The notes under the pieces were generated by a model that did no database searches, had not been told where the DNA came from, and worked only from the letters and a program-made list of their open reading frames with translations. Positions 33,523 through 41,017 of a stretch of DNA of 64,000 nucleotides are shown in pieces (the stretch's first letter is position 1; every line of letters starts with the position of its first letter). The position numbers were made by a program, and so were the translations under genes. Source of the DNA: an uncultured Anaerotignum sp. Lineage in GTDB: Bacteria > Bacillota > Clostridia > Lachnospirales > Anaerotignaceae. The stretch is taken from NCBI GenBank assembly GCA_910578425.1, contig CAJTQX010000002.1, positions 51,695 through 115,694 of the forward strand. Reading direction: 5' to 3'.

Positions 33523-34713
33523 TTACAGTTCAAATGTTTTTTTCCTTTTTCCGCCAAAATGCTTATGCTGGTAATCCATCAGGAAGCTGGCGGTTTCTGT
33601 CTTTCTGCGTTTTTGAGCCGCCGCCAGCACCTCCGGCAGGTTTTCCGCCGTAAAGAGGCCCCAGTCCGCAAACAGCCGTATTTTCTCCGGCTCGTTCCTC
33701 TCCAGGAAATATTCCGCTGCCCAGAGCAGGTGCCCGCGAATATAGTCCAGGTAGCTTTCCCTTTGCCTTTCTCCCAGCTTGTAGGGATATTCCAGCCGGC
33801 TTGCCGCCAGCAGGAGTACGGTTGCCGCCGCGTCCTCCCGCCTTGTCAGGTAAAATATTTCGTCATACCGCCGAAAATCAATCTCCGAATTGCCAACGCA
33901 CTGCCGGAAAATATGCCCTGTGCCGTAGTTCACCTGATGGAACTGCCGCGCAGGCGTATCCTCAATATATTCATACTGGAAATCCGGCAGTATCAGGCGG
34001 GCGCGTTCCGTATTTCCGTCTGTTTGCGGAAAATCTATTGTCAGCCAAAGCTCGTGGTTCAATACGGAAATCAGGTCGGAAATATGACGGCACTGCCCGA
34101 ACGCGATTTCCCGCAGCCTGTCGCAGTTGAGGAAAAGCCCCGTATTCAGTTCCGCCGCCGCCAGCGGGATATTGATTTTTTCCATACTGCGGCAGTTATA
34201 AAAGGCGTATGCCCCGATTTTCCGCACGCCCTCCGGCAGTTCCAGCCCTGCCAGCGCGCGGCAGTTATAAAAAGCGTAGCCGCCGATTTCTTCCAGCCCG
34301 GCCGGAAGGGAAAGCCGCTTTAATGCCGCGCAGCCGTCCAGTGCGTGTTCCGGCAAAATGGAAAGCCCTTCCGGCAGGTGAAGATGCTCCAGCGCGGAAC
34401 AGCCCGCAAAGGCATATGCCCCGATACGCCGCACTGTATCCGGCAGGAACAGCCGCTTCAGGGGCTGTCCTTCTTCTGCTGGCTCCGCCCCTTCCGCGGA
34501 AAAGGACAGCAGGGCAGGGCGTTCCTCTGTGTCTGCCTCCGGCGGTTCTGCCTGCATGGCAAACGCCCGCTCTGCAACAGCAGTTACAGGAACGCCCGCA
34601 ATGCATTCAGGAATGCGGATTTCTGCCGCCCGCCCATGTAAACGCAGGATTTCCGCACCTTCCTCTGTCAGTCGGTATTCGATTGTGATGGGTATGGGTT
34701 CTGTGCCCCGCAT
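33523..34713 (-). CDS. BspA-type leucine-rich-repeat protein
   Basis: 396 residues from ATG 34713 (GGAGG upstream; the ORF extends further but lacks a start signal). No signal peptide, so it is probably cytoplasmic. At least five LRR_5 repeats of about 23 residues lie between residues 95 and 215: RRIGAYAFAGCSALEHLHLPEG, AFYNCRALAGLELPEGVRKI, AFYNCRSMEKINIP. The C-terminal ~170 residues (from HELWLTIDFPQTDGN) are not repetitive and may be the functional part. BspA-like LRR proteins usually bind other proteins or surfaces; an intracellular one is less usual. Its upstream region consists of a family A repeat. Confidence 0.8.
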   Translation of the reverse strand: MRGTEPIPITIEYRLTEEGAEILRLHGRAAEIRIPECIAGVPVTAVAERAFAMQAEPPEADTEERPALLSFSAEGAEPAEEGQPLKRLFLPDTVRRIGAYAFAGCSALEHLHLPEGLSILPEHALDGCAALKRLSLPAGLEEIGGYAFYNCRALAGLELPEGVRKIGAYAFYNCRSMEKINIPLAAAELNTGLFLNCDRLREIAFGQCRHISDLISVLNHELWLTIDFPQTDGNTERARLILPDFQYEYIEDTPARQFHQVNYGTGHIFRQCVGNSEIDFRRYDEIFYLTRREDAAATVLLLAASRLEYPYKLGERQRESYLDYIRGHLLWAAEYFLERNEPEKIRLFADWGLFTAENLPEVLAAAQKRRKTETASFLMDYQHKHFGGKRKKTFEL

Positions 34714-34728
34714 AATAATTCCTCCAAA

Positions 34729-34840
34729 AAACGCCAATAGCTGCTGCGTGGGAAAATTTCTTCCAAAGTGGAAACAGCCCTGAAAAATCCTTTTGATTCC
34801 GGCATTTCCAAAAATGAAATTTTCTTATGGCAACGTCCAT
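34729..34840 (-). repeat. Dispersed repeat family A, partial reverse copy A3
   Basis: On the reverse strand it reads ATGGACGTTGCCATAAGAAA, GGAAATGCCGGAATC, GGATTTTTCAGG, GAAGAAATTTTCCCACGCAGCAG and GGCGTTTTTT, parallel to the left two thirds of A2. The terminal hairpin is lacking. It forms the leader of the LRR gene; the ribosome-binding site starts right after it. Confidence 0.65.
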
Positions 34841-34853
34841 ATATGCGTTTTCG

Positions 34854-35234
34854 TCATATTGTCAGTTCAATCTGGCAGCCCTCTATTCCGGCAATACAGC
34901 TTTCATAATATCCGTCCCCTGTTGTTCTGGGACCGCTGAGGACTTTATAACCGTCCGCCCGCAGACGTTCCGTCAGTGCGTCCACACGCTCCGCACTGCC
35001 CAGCCGGAAAGCTATGTGAATCAAGCCCTTCCGGAAGTTTTCCGTATCTGCGGCAAGCCCGGGCCTGTTCATAATTTCCAGCCTCGCCCCGCTGCCGAAT
35101 GTCAGGAAATAGGAGCGAAACCCTGTATTCGGGTTATGGTAAAGAGTGTTGGGTTCTGCTTCAAAATATTTCACAAAAAATGCCTTTGCACCTTCCAAAT
35201 CATCCACATACATTGCGATATGTTCAATCTCCAT
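34854..35234 (-). CDS. VOC-superfamily (glyoxalase-like) protein
   Basis: 126 residues. Typical paired beta-alpha-beta-beta-beta units: MEIEHIAMYVDDLEGAKAFFVKYF, GFRSYFLTFGSGARLEIMNRP, then KGLIHIAFRLGSAERVDALTERLRADGY and GCQIELTI. Likely metal ligands are H5, E58, H75 and E123, the usual four-residue set of glyoxalase I-like enzymes. The substrate could be methylglyoxal-glutathione-type adducts, a drug or another small molecule. Monocistronic as far as I can see. Confidence 0.85.
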   Translation of the reverse strand: MEIEHIAMYVDDLEGAKAFFVKYFEAEPNTLYHNPNTGFRSYFLTFGSGARLEIMNRPGLAADTENFRKGLIHIAFRLGSAERVDALTERLRADGYKVLSGPRTTGDGYYESCIAGIEGCQIELTI

Positions 35235-35275
35235 AATGGCACCTCATAGTTTTTCTGTTTGTCGGGGAAGTCCTC

Positions 35276-36862
35276 CTATAAATTAGCAAACAGCTCCGTC
35301 TGTTTTTTCAGTTCTTCAACAATTTCTTTATTTGTGTCCATACGATTTGCAATGTCCGTCATATTTCCGACCATGCTCCGCGTGCTGCCTGCCACGCCTG
35401 AAATGCCTGCCGCACCTTCGTCCAACGCTTTTGTGATGCTTTCGATGGAGGCGGCAATTTCGTTCATAGAGCTTCGCAGACGTTCCGCGCGCCGGTTAAA
35501 GTCGTCCATAGAGGCCTCGATATACGCCGCGTCTTCATGATACTGCCGCCCTGTGGAAACAAATTCCCGAAATTCTGTCAATATGGACTGGTTCAGGTAA
35601 TCCACAAGTTCCTGCGCGCTGCCTGAAAGATTATATACTGCATCGGTCACATTTTTATTGATTTCCTGAATATGTCCGGCGGTTTCCCCGCAGGAATCTG
35701 CCAGATGGCGGATTTCATGCGCCACAACGGCAAAGCCGGTTCCGGCCTCCCCCGCGCGCGCCGCCTCAATAGAAGCGTTTACTGCAATCAGGTTCGTATT
35801 CGCGGCAATCTCCAGTATTGCCTTTGCCAGTATGCTGACCTGATCGACACTGCGGCTGTTTTCAATCGCGCTGTCCAGTACGGCAAGCATATCTGTCACT
35901 TTCGCGCTGATGGTTTCCATATTTGTGCGCGCGGACTGCTCCATGTTGTCTGCACGTTCTTTCATTGACATGGAATATTCCGTAATAGCGGCACATTCTT
36001 CCGCCATGGTATGCACATCGCTTTTCATATCCGCCGCATTGCTGTTGATGGAGGACGCGCTTCCTGCTACCTGCCGTATCGCGCCGGAAAGCCGTTCCGC
36101 CAATGCCGATAAATCCTTTGCGTTTCTGCTTGATATGCGGGTGCGCTGGCGTACCTCGCCTACTACCACGTCAACACGTTCTGAGCTGTCCTGAAGCGTT
36201 GCCATTACACTTTTCATCGGCTTTACCACATATTCCATAATCATTCGGATTGCCGCCAGCGCGAGCAGTACGCACGCCGCCATAGACGCGATGCTGATGA
36301 CCAGCGAAACGATATAGACCGTAAGCAGCCGCTGGCGCGCGCTTTCTGTCCGCGCGGTAATGGAATCGTATAATTCGCTGATATTGCTTTCAATCGCGCT
36401 GCCATAAGCGGCAACGTCCCCATTTGCAAGGGCGTATGCTGTGTCTGTTTTGCTGTCCGCGCTTGCGCAGACAAGGAAAACCAGCGCGTGCTTAAAGGAT
36501 TCATAGTTGCCCAGCAGGCTTTGGTATACTTCGGCTTCTTCCTCATCGACATACCCGCTGTACGCTTCCAGAAATGTTTCGAGATTTTCCTCTTCCTCCT
36601 TTATTTCCCGTACAACGTCAATCATCGTGCTATAGTCCGTTGCAACGATATGGGACAGTGCCATTTTATGGATATTCATTGTGGAGCGGCGGATTTCCGC
36701 AAGCTGCGTTTTTCCGACCATGTAATTATCCACAATGTTTGACGCGTTGGAATTTACATTATGTATGCTGAATACCGCCAAAGCGTTGGAAACCAATGCC
36801 ACCGCCCCCAGCAGGATAATCGGCAGTATCAGCCGCTGCTGGATACTGAATTTTCCCTTCAT
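35276..36862 (-). CDS. Methyl-accepting chemotaxis protein
   Basis: 528 residues. Membrane segments near 10-32 and 187-208 enclose an extracellular four-helix-bundle sensor (about 33-185). A HAMP-like region follows ([22 protein letters not shown]), then the signalling hairpin with its conserved tip [48 protein letters not shown] precedes the start. It is 33 bases behind the gene for a solute-binding lipoprotein, which suggests that the binding protein delivers a ligand to this receptor. No other chemotaxis genes are in the window. Confidence 0.95.
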   Translation of the reverse strand: MKGKFSIQQRLILPIILLGAVALVSNALAVFSIHNVNSNASNIVDNYMVGKTQLAEIRRSTMNIHKMALSHIVATDYSTMIDVVREIKEEEENLETFLEAYSGYVDEEEAEVYQSLLGNYESFKHALVFLVCASADSKTDTAYALANGDVAAYGSAIESNISELYDSITARTESARQRLLTVYIVSLVISIASMAACVLLALAAIRMIMEYVVKPMKSVMATLQDSSERVDVVVGEVRQRTRISSRNAKDLSALAERLSGAIRQVAGSASSINSNAADMKSDVHTMAEECAAITEYSMSMKERADNMEQSARTNMETISAKVTDMLAVLDSAIENSRSVDQVSILAKAILEIAANTNLIAVNASIEAARAGEAGTGFAVVAHEIRHLADSCGETAGHIQEINKNVTDAVYNLSGSAQELVDYLNQSILTEFREFVSTGRQYHEDAAYIEASMDDFNRRAERLRSSMNEIAASIESITKALDEGAAGISGVAGSTRSMVGNMTDIANRMDTNKEIVEELKKQTELFANL

Positions 36863-36895
36863 GCCTATCCTCCCCTGTTTTGTAAAGCCTGATGC

Positions 36896-38125
36896 CTATC
36901 TTGCCGTTACGTCTTCCACAAGTTTGTCGAGCTGTTTTTGCAGGTCTTCGCCCGTAGCGTTTCCGGCAGCCATGTTTAAGGCAAAAGCCGTTACGGGATC
37001 CCAGAATTTCCCGCCGACTCTTTGCAGTTGTGAAAATTCCGACTGTTCCAGAAGGGCGGCAATCGCGGGCGATTGCTGCACCTCGGCGGAAGCGGCGGCG
37101 TTGATATTGGAAGGCCCCTGTCCGCGCATCTCAAAGCGAAGCTTTTGGTTCTGCTCATTGGTAATCCACTCCGCAAGCCTGCACGCCCAGTCATAATGCT
37201 GAGAATAGGCGTTTACGCCAATCAGCTTGCAGCCGGAGAATGACGCCATCTGTATCTGCTGTCCGGCACAGGTAAACGTCGGCAGCTTTGCCGCGCCCAT
37301 ATCCGCCCCCCAGGCTTCTTCGATGGCAACGGCGTTCCACACGCCGCTGACCCCTGCAAGAACCGAACCATTCTGCACGCCTGCCAGAAATTCTTCATCT
37401 GTTCTGTTGGAAAAAGCGGGCCTGCGGGCGATTGCCAGCATAGCCTGCGCCACGTCCACCCCGCGGACAGCTCCGTCCTGCCGGTTCCATGTGCAGTGGT
37501 TTGTGATGCCGTCTTCATTCAGGCCAATCTCCATGCCTGTATTCCCGAAAAATGCATACACATACCACGCAGACGACCAGTCCATCGCGAATCTGCCGCC
37601 GTTTGCCGCGGCCGCGTCCAATATGCCGTCCAGCGTCTGAATATCTTCCTCGCTGAAATAACGCCTGTTGTAGTAAAGGAAATAGCCGTTGTCCGCCGTC
37701 AGAGGGTAAGCGTAGAGCGTATTCCGCACGGTTGCAGCGTCTACTGCGGCGGAAAGATTCGCCTGCTTAATGCTCTCGGCGTTTTCCACAGGGTCGAGCG
37801 CGCCTGCCGCTGCCAGCGCGCTTACCTGGTCGTCCGCAAATGTGAACACATCTGCGCCTGCCTCCAGGCCGCCCAGAAGCACGTCCTTGCAGCCGGATTC
37901 TCCCTGCACTTCAAATGTAATCTGGAAATCCGCCTGCCCCTGATATTCCTGCTCAAATGTACGTATGGTTTCCCGCAGAAGTGCTTCGTCTTCTGCCGCG
38001 CCCCAAAGCGTCAGCGCGACGGTTTCCGGTATGCCCGCAGAATCCCCGTTTTTATCGTTCCCACAGCCCGCCGTCGTCATGCATGCCGCCGCCAGCAGAA
38101 GGGCCGCAATCCTTCCCTTCATCAT
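36896..38125 (-). CDS. Sugar-type solute-binding lipoprotein without a permease
   Basis: 409 residues. Lipoprotein signal with Cys21 (MMKGRIAALLLAAACMTTAGC), so it is anchored on the outer face of the membrane. The fold is that of family-1 (maltose-type) binding proteins: VALTLWGAAEDEALLRETIRTFEQEY at the N-terminus, DVFTFADDQVSALAAAGAL, and AYPLTADNGYFLYYNRRYFSEEDI. No ABC permease or ATPase genes are nearby; instead a chemoreceptor follows in the same operon. This supports a sensing role, with ligand unknown. Confidence 0.9.
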   Translation of the reverse strand: MMKGRIAALLLAAACMTTAGCGNDKNGDSAGIPETVALTLWGAAEDEALLRETIRTFEQEYQGQADFQITFEVQGESGCKDVLLGGLEAGADVFTFADDQVSALAAAGALDPVENAESIKQANLSAAVDAATVRNTLYAYPLTADNGYFLYYNRRYFSEEDIQTLDGILDAAAANGGRFAMDWSSAWYVYAFFGNTGMEIGLNEDGITNHCTWNRQDGAVRGVDVAQAMLAIARRPAFSNRTDEEFLAGVQNGSVLAGVSGVWNAVAIEEAWGADMGAAKLPTFTCAGQQIQMASFSGCKLIGVNAYSQHYDWACRLAEWITNEQNQKLRFEMRGQGPSNINAAASAEVQQSPAIAALLEQSEFSQLQRVGGKFWDPVTAFALNMAAGNATGEDLQKQLDKLVEDVTAR

Positions 38126-38270
38126 ATGCCGCCTTTCTGTCTCCCTGTCGGGAAACGCTGAAATACCGCGCCTTCCGCTGGTTTTTCAGAAGGTGCTTTT
38201 TGAGAGAATTATAGCATTTCTGGAAGTAATTGGCAATCATGTTTTCCTGCGTTTCAGGGCTTTTGGACAT

Positions 38271-38295
38271 AAAAAAGCCGCCCATAAGGCGGCCT
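38271..38295 (-). terminator. Terminator of the NTF2-like gene
   Basis: GCCGCC and GGCGGC around CATAA form the stem; on the reverse strand it is followed by six T residues. Confidence 0.85.
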
Positions 38296-38320
38296 GAAGA
38301 ACTTTGGGCACGGCTGTGCA

Positions 38321-38701
38321 TTACCCTCTGTAAGGCTGTTTTTTCCGGGGAGCAGCACCATATTCCTCCAGAGAACGGATGCGTCCGACACTGTCCCACT
38401 CGATCAGATAAAGCCCATCTAAAGCGCGCGTAGTGATGCCATCGGCGGATTCTGCTTCCATGTGCCACTTTGCGACGGTTTTATCGTTCTGATGAATAAA
38501 TTCCGAAACCTTCCACAAAGCCATGCTGTTGTTTTTGTGCCAGTCTACAAACCAGCGGCGGATTTCCTCCCGCCCGTTGTATTTGTTGCCCCAACATTCG
38601 GTATAAACAACGTCCTCCGTAAAAATTGCGTCCATAGGCATGGTATCGTTGCCCAGCCACATATCTGTCCAGATTTTGATGGTTTCCTCTCTTTGCCGCA
38701 T
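38321..38701 (-). CDS. NTF2/SnoaL-like protein
   Basis: 126 residues of the cone-shaped NTF2-like fold: ETIKIWTDMWLGNDTMPMDAIFTEDVVYTECWGNKYNGREEIRRWFVDWHKNN, with the typical acidic-aromatic core (FTEDVVYTE, GREEIRRWF) and a beta-rich C-terminal half. Members are small-molecule isomerases, cyclases or ligand-binding proteins. AGGAGG lies ten bases upstream. It stands alone with its own terminator. No catalytic assignment is possible. Confidence 0.75.
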   Translation of the reverse strand: MRQREETIKIWTDMWLGNDTMPMDAIFTEDVVYTECWGNKYNGREEIRRWFVDWHKNNSMALWKVSEFIHQNDKTVAKWHMEAESADGITTRALDGLYLIEWDSVGRIRSLEEYGAAPRKKQPYRG

Positions 38702-38823
38702 AAAACCGCACCTCCTGCATATAACTGCCTGTCACATACTTTTTCATCTTCTTTCATTCTAACACAAACGGCAGGCAGGCACAAGCCGCAGGGAAGAATT
38801 TGCGGGCGTCTTTGGAAAGCCTG

Positions 38824-39405
38824 TCAGCCCTTCTGTGTCACGAAAGCGCGCAGAAACTGATATTTGGAATCAAACGAGCCTGCAAGCAGTATTTTATCCG
38901 CGCCTACGCCGTATTCCCGCGTCAGCTTGCCAAACAGCCTGTCGCTTTCCAGAAAGCCGCCCTCCAGAAAACAGAAGCATGCCGCGAACGCGCCTTCCCC
39001 AATTCTGTGAAATTCTGATTCCTGCAAAGAAACAATGCGGCTTTCCGAATCGGGATTCAGCTTCTGCACAAGCTCCGCAAGCTCAAAATCCAGATGCAGG
39101 AAGCCCTGCGCGGAATAATAGATTGCAGTGATAAAATCCGCAAGGTCATTTTCCGTCTGGAATGCAAGCGTATACGGCGCGGGGCGCGGGGTATCGCCTG
39201 TCACACAGGAAAACCACGGAGCCTGCGGCGCGAGAAAGGACGGAGCGTATACACGTTTTTCCAGCGGCTCCGCGGTATTGACGGCGAAAACCAGCGTATT
39301 TCCTGTAGAAATTTTGCGCAGGGGCAGCCCTCTTTTTTTCAGCGCGGCGGTAAGGGTTTCCCCCGCGCCGAACAGGCGTATTCCATCGGCATGAAAGCCA
39401 AGCAT
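38824..39405 (-). CDS. Conserved-looking hypothetical protein, about 193 residues
   Basis: Start at 39405 because AAAGGAG lies 9-12 bases upstream. The sequence is MLGFHADGIRLFGAGETLTAALKKRG in the first segment, a Pro-rich middle (PSFLAPQAPWFSCVTGDTPRPAP) and a helical C-terminal half ending DKILLAGSFDSKYQFLRAFVTQKG. It is soluble with no signal peptide and no motif I can name. It is transcribed divergently from proC, with which it shares the 39406-39582 intergenic region. Confidence 0.7.
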   Translation of the reverse strand: MLGFHADGIRLFGAGETLTAALKKRGLPLRKISTGNTLVFAVNTAEPLEKRVYAPSFLAPQAPWFSCVTGDTPRPAPYTLAFQTENDLADFITAIYYSAQGFLHLDFELAELVQKLNPDSESRIVSLQESEFHRIGEGAFAACFCFLEGGFLESDRLFGKLTREYGVGADKILLAGSFDSKYQFLRAFVTQKG

Positions 39406-39513
39406 ACTATCAATCTCCTTTGTTGTAAAATGTTTTCCTTCGTTTATTTTACCACAGCGGCGCATATTTCAACAAGCCTGAAAGCATTCTTTCCGTCTTC
39501 TTAAAAATCTCTT

Positions 39514-39542
39514 TTGACAGCCTGCGGGTTTCATTGTATGAT
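39514..39542 (+). promoter_or_regulatory. Promoter of proC
   Basis: TTGACA (39514-39519), 17 bp, TATGAT (39537-39542). Confidence 0.8.
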
Positions 39543-39582
39543 TGGGAAAAAGAAAAACATTTGAGATGGAGGAGGGACAGCC

Positions 39583-40404
39583 ATGAAATATGGATTTATC
39601 GGCGCGGGCAATATGGCAAGCGCAATCATTAAAGGCATGACGCGGGGTACGGAAAGCCGTTTTGACGGGAAGGACGTCAGCATTACCAGCCGGACGGTGG
39701 TTTCTGCCGAGGAACTTGCGAAGGCATGCGGCGCGAACGCGTGCCGGACGGGCGCGGAGGTCGTTGCGGCAAGCGATGTACTGGTGCTTGCGGTTAAGCC
39801 GCAGATGCTTGCAGAGGTCGTACCCGCACTTGCGGAAGCGATAGAGGTAAAGGCGGAGCGTCCGCTGGTGGTTTCCATTGCGGCGGGGAAAACGCTGGAA
39901 TATCTCGAAGGGCTGCTGCCCACAAATACGCCCATTGTGCGTGTGATGCCGAATATCAATGCAAAAATCGGCGCGTCTACATCGGGGCTCTGCGCAAACG
40001 CGCTTGTTTCGGAGGAACAGAAGCAGGTTGTCAGGGAGATGTTTCTCACTATCGGCACAGTTGCGGAAATTGAGGAAAAGCAGTTTGGAATATTCAGCGT
40101 AATCGGCGGCGCGTCGGTGGCGTTTGCGTACATGTATATGGACGCGCTGGCAAGGGCCGCGCTGAAAGCGGGTATGCCCAAAAAGCAGGCGTTGCAGATT
40201 ACGGCGGAAACCGTGCTGGGCAGCGCGCGCATGGTGCTGGAAAGCGGGGAAGCCCCCTGGCCGCTGGTTGATCAGGTCTGTTCGCCGGGCGGCACGACGA
40301 TAGAGGGCGTGACCATGCTTCAGGCGGAAGGGTTTGAATCCGCCCTGACAAAGGCGTTCGATGCTGTGCTGGAAAAAGACGCAAGGCTTGGGAAACAGAT
40401 GTAA
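39583..40404 (+). CDS. proC: Pyrroline-5-carboxylate reductase
   Basis: 273 residues. It catalyses the last step of proline synthesis with NAD(P)H. The N-terminal nucleotide-binding motif is GFIGAGNMASAII; VLAVKPQML and VVSIAAGKTLEYL follow. The C-terminal helical domain carries the conserved MPNINAKIGASTSGLC and DQVCSPGGTTIEGV blocks. AGGAGG and a good promoter support the start. A flavodoxin gene follows after 16 bases, on the same transcript. Confidence 0.97.
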   Translation: MKYGFIGAGNMASAIIKGMTRGTESRFDGKDVSITSRTVVSAEELAKACGANACRTGAEVVAASDVLVLAVKPQMLAEVVPALAEAIEVKAERPLVVSIAAGKTLEYLEGLLPTNTPIVRVMPNINAKIGASTSGLCANALVSEEQKQVVREMFLTIGTVAEIEEKQFGIFSVIGGASVAFAYMYMDALARAALKAGMPKKQALQITAETVLGSARMVLESGEAPWPLVDQVCSPGGTTIEGVTMLQAEGFESALTKAFDAVLEKDARLGKQM

Positions 40405-40420
40405 AAAGGAGGATTTCATT

Positions 40421-40909
40421 ATGAAAATGTCTGTGCTGTATTATTCAAAATCAGGAAATACGAAAAAAATGGCGGAAGTGATTGCGGAGGGGATGCAGTC
40501 GCTGGAAGGCGTGGAAGCGAAAGCATTCGCTTTAGATGGGATTGACGATAATTGGGTCAGGGAAAGCAAATGCGTCGTCATAGGCACGCCCATTTATATG
40601 GCAAGCGTATGCGGGGAAGTGAAAACATGGCTGGAAGGCCCTGCCCTGAAATACGCGCTTGCCGGCAAAATAGGCGGCGCGTTCGCAACGGCGGATTATG
40701 TCCATGGCGGCGGAGAGCTTGGTATTCGTACCATACTGGACCATATGATGGTATTTGGAATGCTCACCTATTCCGGCGGGGGCTCCTGCGGAAAGCCCGT
40801 TATCCATCTGGGCCCCGTTGCGTTAAGCGGCGCACTGGATTCATACAGGGATACCTTCCATACTTATGGCCGCCGCATGGCTGAAAAAACATTGGAAATT
40901 TTCGGATAA
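40421..40909 (+). CDS. Flavodoxin-family protein
   Basis: 162 residues from ATG 40421 (AAAGGAGG upstream). The N-terminal FMN-phosphate loop is YYSKSGNTKKMAE. IGTPIYMASVCGEVKTWLEGP and GGAFATADYVHGGGE match WrbA/flavodoxin-like NAD(P)H:acceptor oxidoreductases. It is probably co-transcribed with proC; the link may be only positional. A terminator shared with the opposing ppdK gene follows. Confidence 0.9.
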   Translation: MKMSVLYYSKSGNTKKMAEVIAEGMQSLEGVEAKAFALDGIDDNWVRESKCVVIGTPIYMASVCGEVKTWLEGPALKYALAGKIGGAFATADYVHGGGELGIRTILDHMMVFGMLTYSGGGSCGKPVIHLGPVALSGALDSYRDTFHTYGRRMAEKTLEIFG

Positions 40910-40920
40910 CACACAAAAGA

Positions 40921-40969
40921 AAACCCTGCACCGTAAGCAGTCTGCAAGCGATGCAGGGTTATATTTTTA
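40921..40969. terminator. Terminator between the flavodoxin gene and ppdK
   Basis: AACCCTGCA (40922-40930) pairs with TGCAGGGTT (40952-40960), then ATATTTTTAT on the forward strand. It may serve both convergent genes. Confidence 0.75.
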
Positions 40970-41017
40970 TGCTTTCCTCAGGGCATTATTGCCCCTGCAG
41001 GTAAAATCCCAGTTCCC

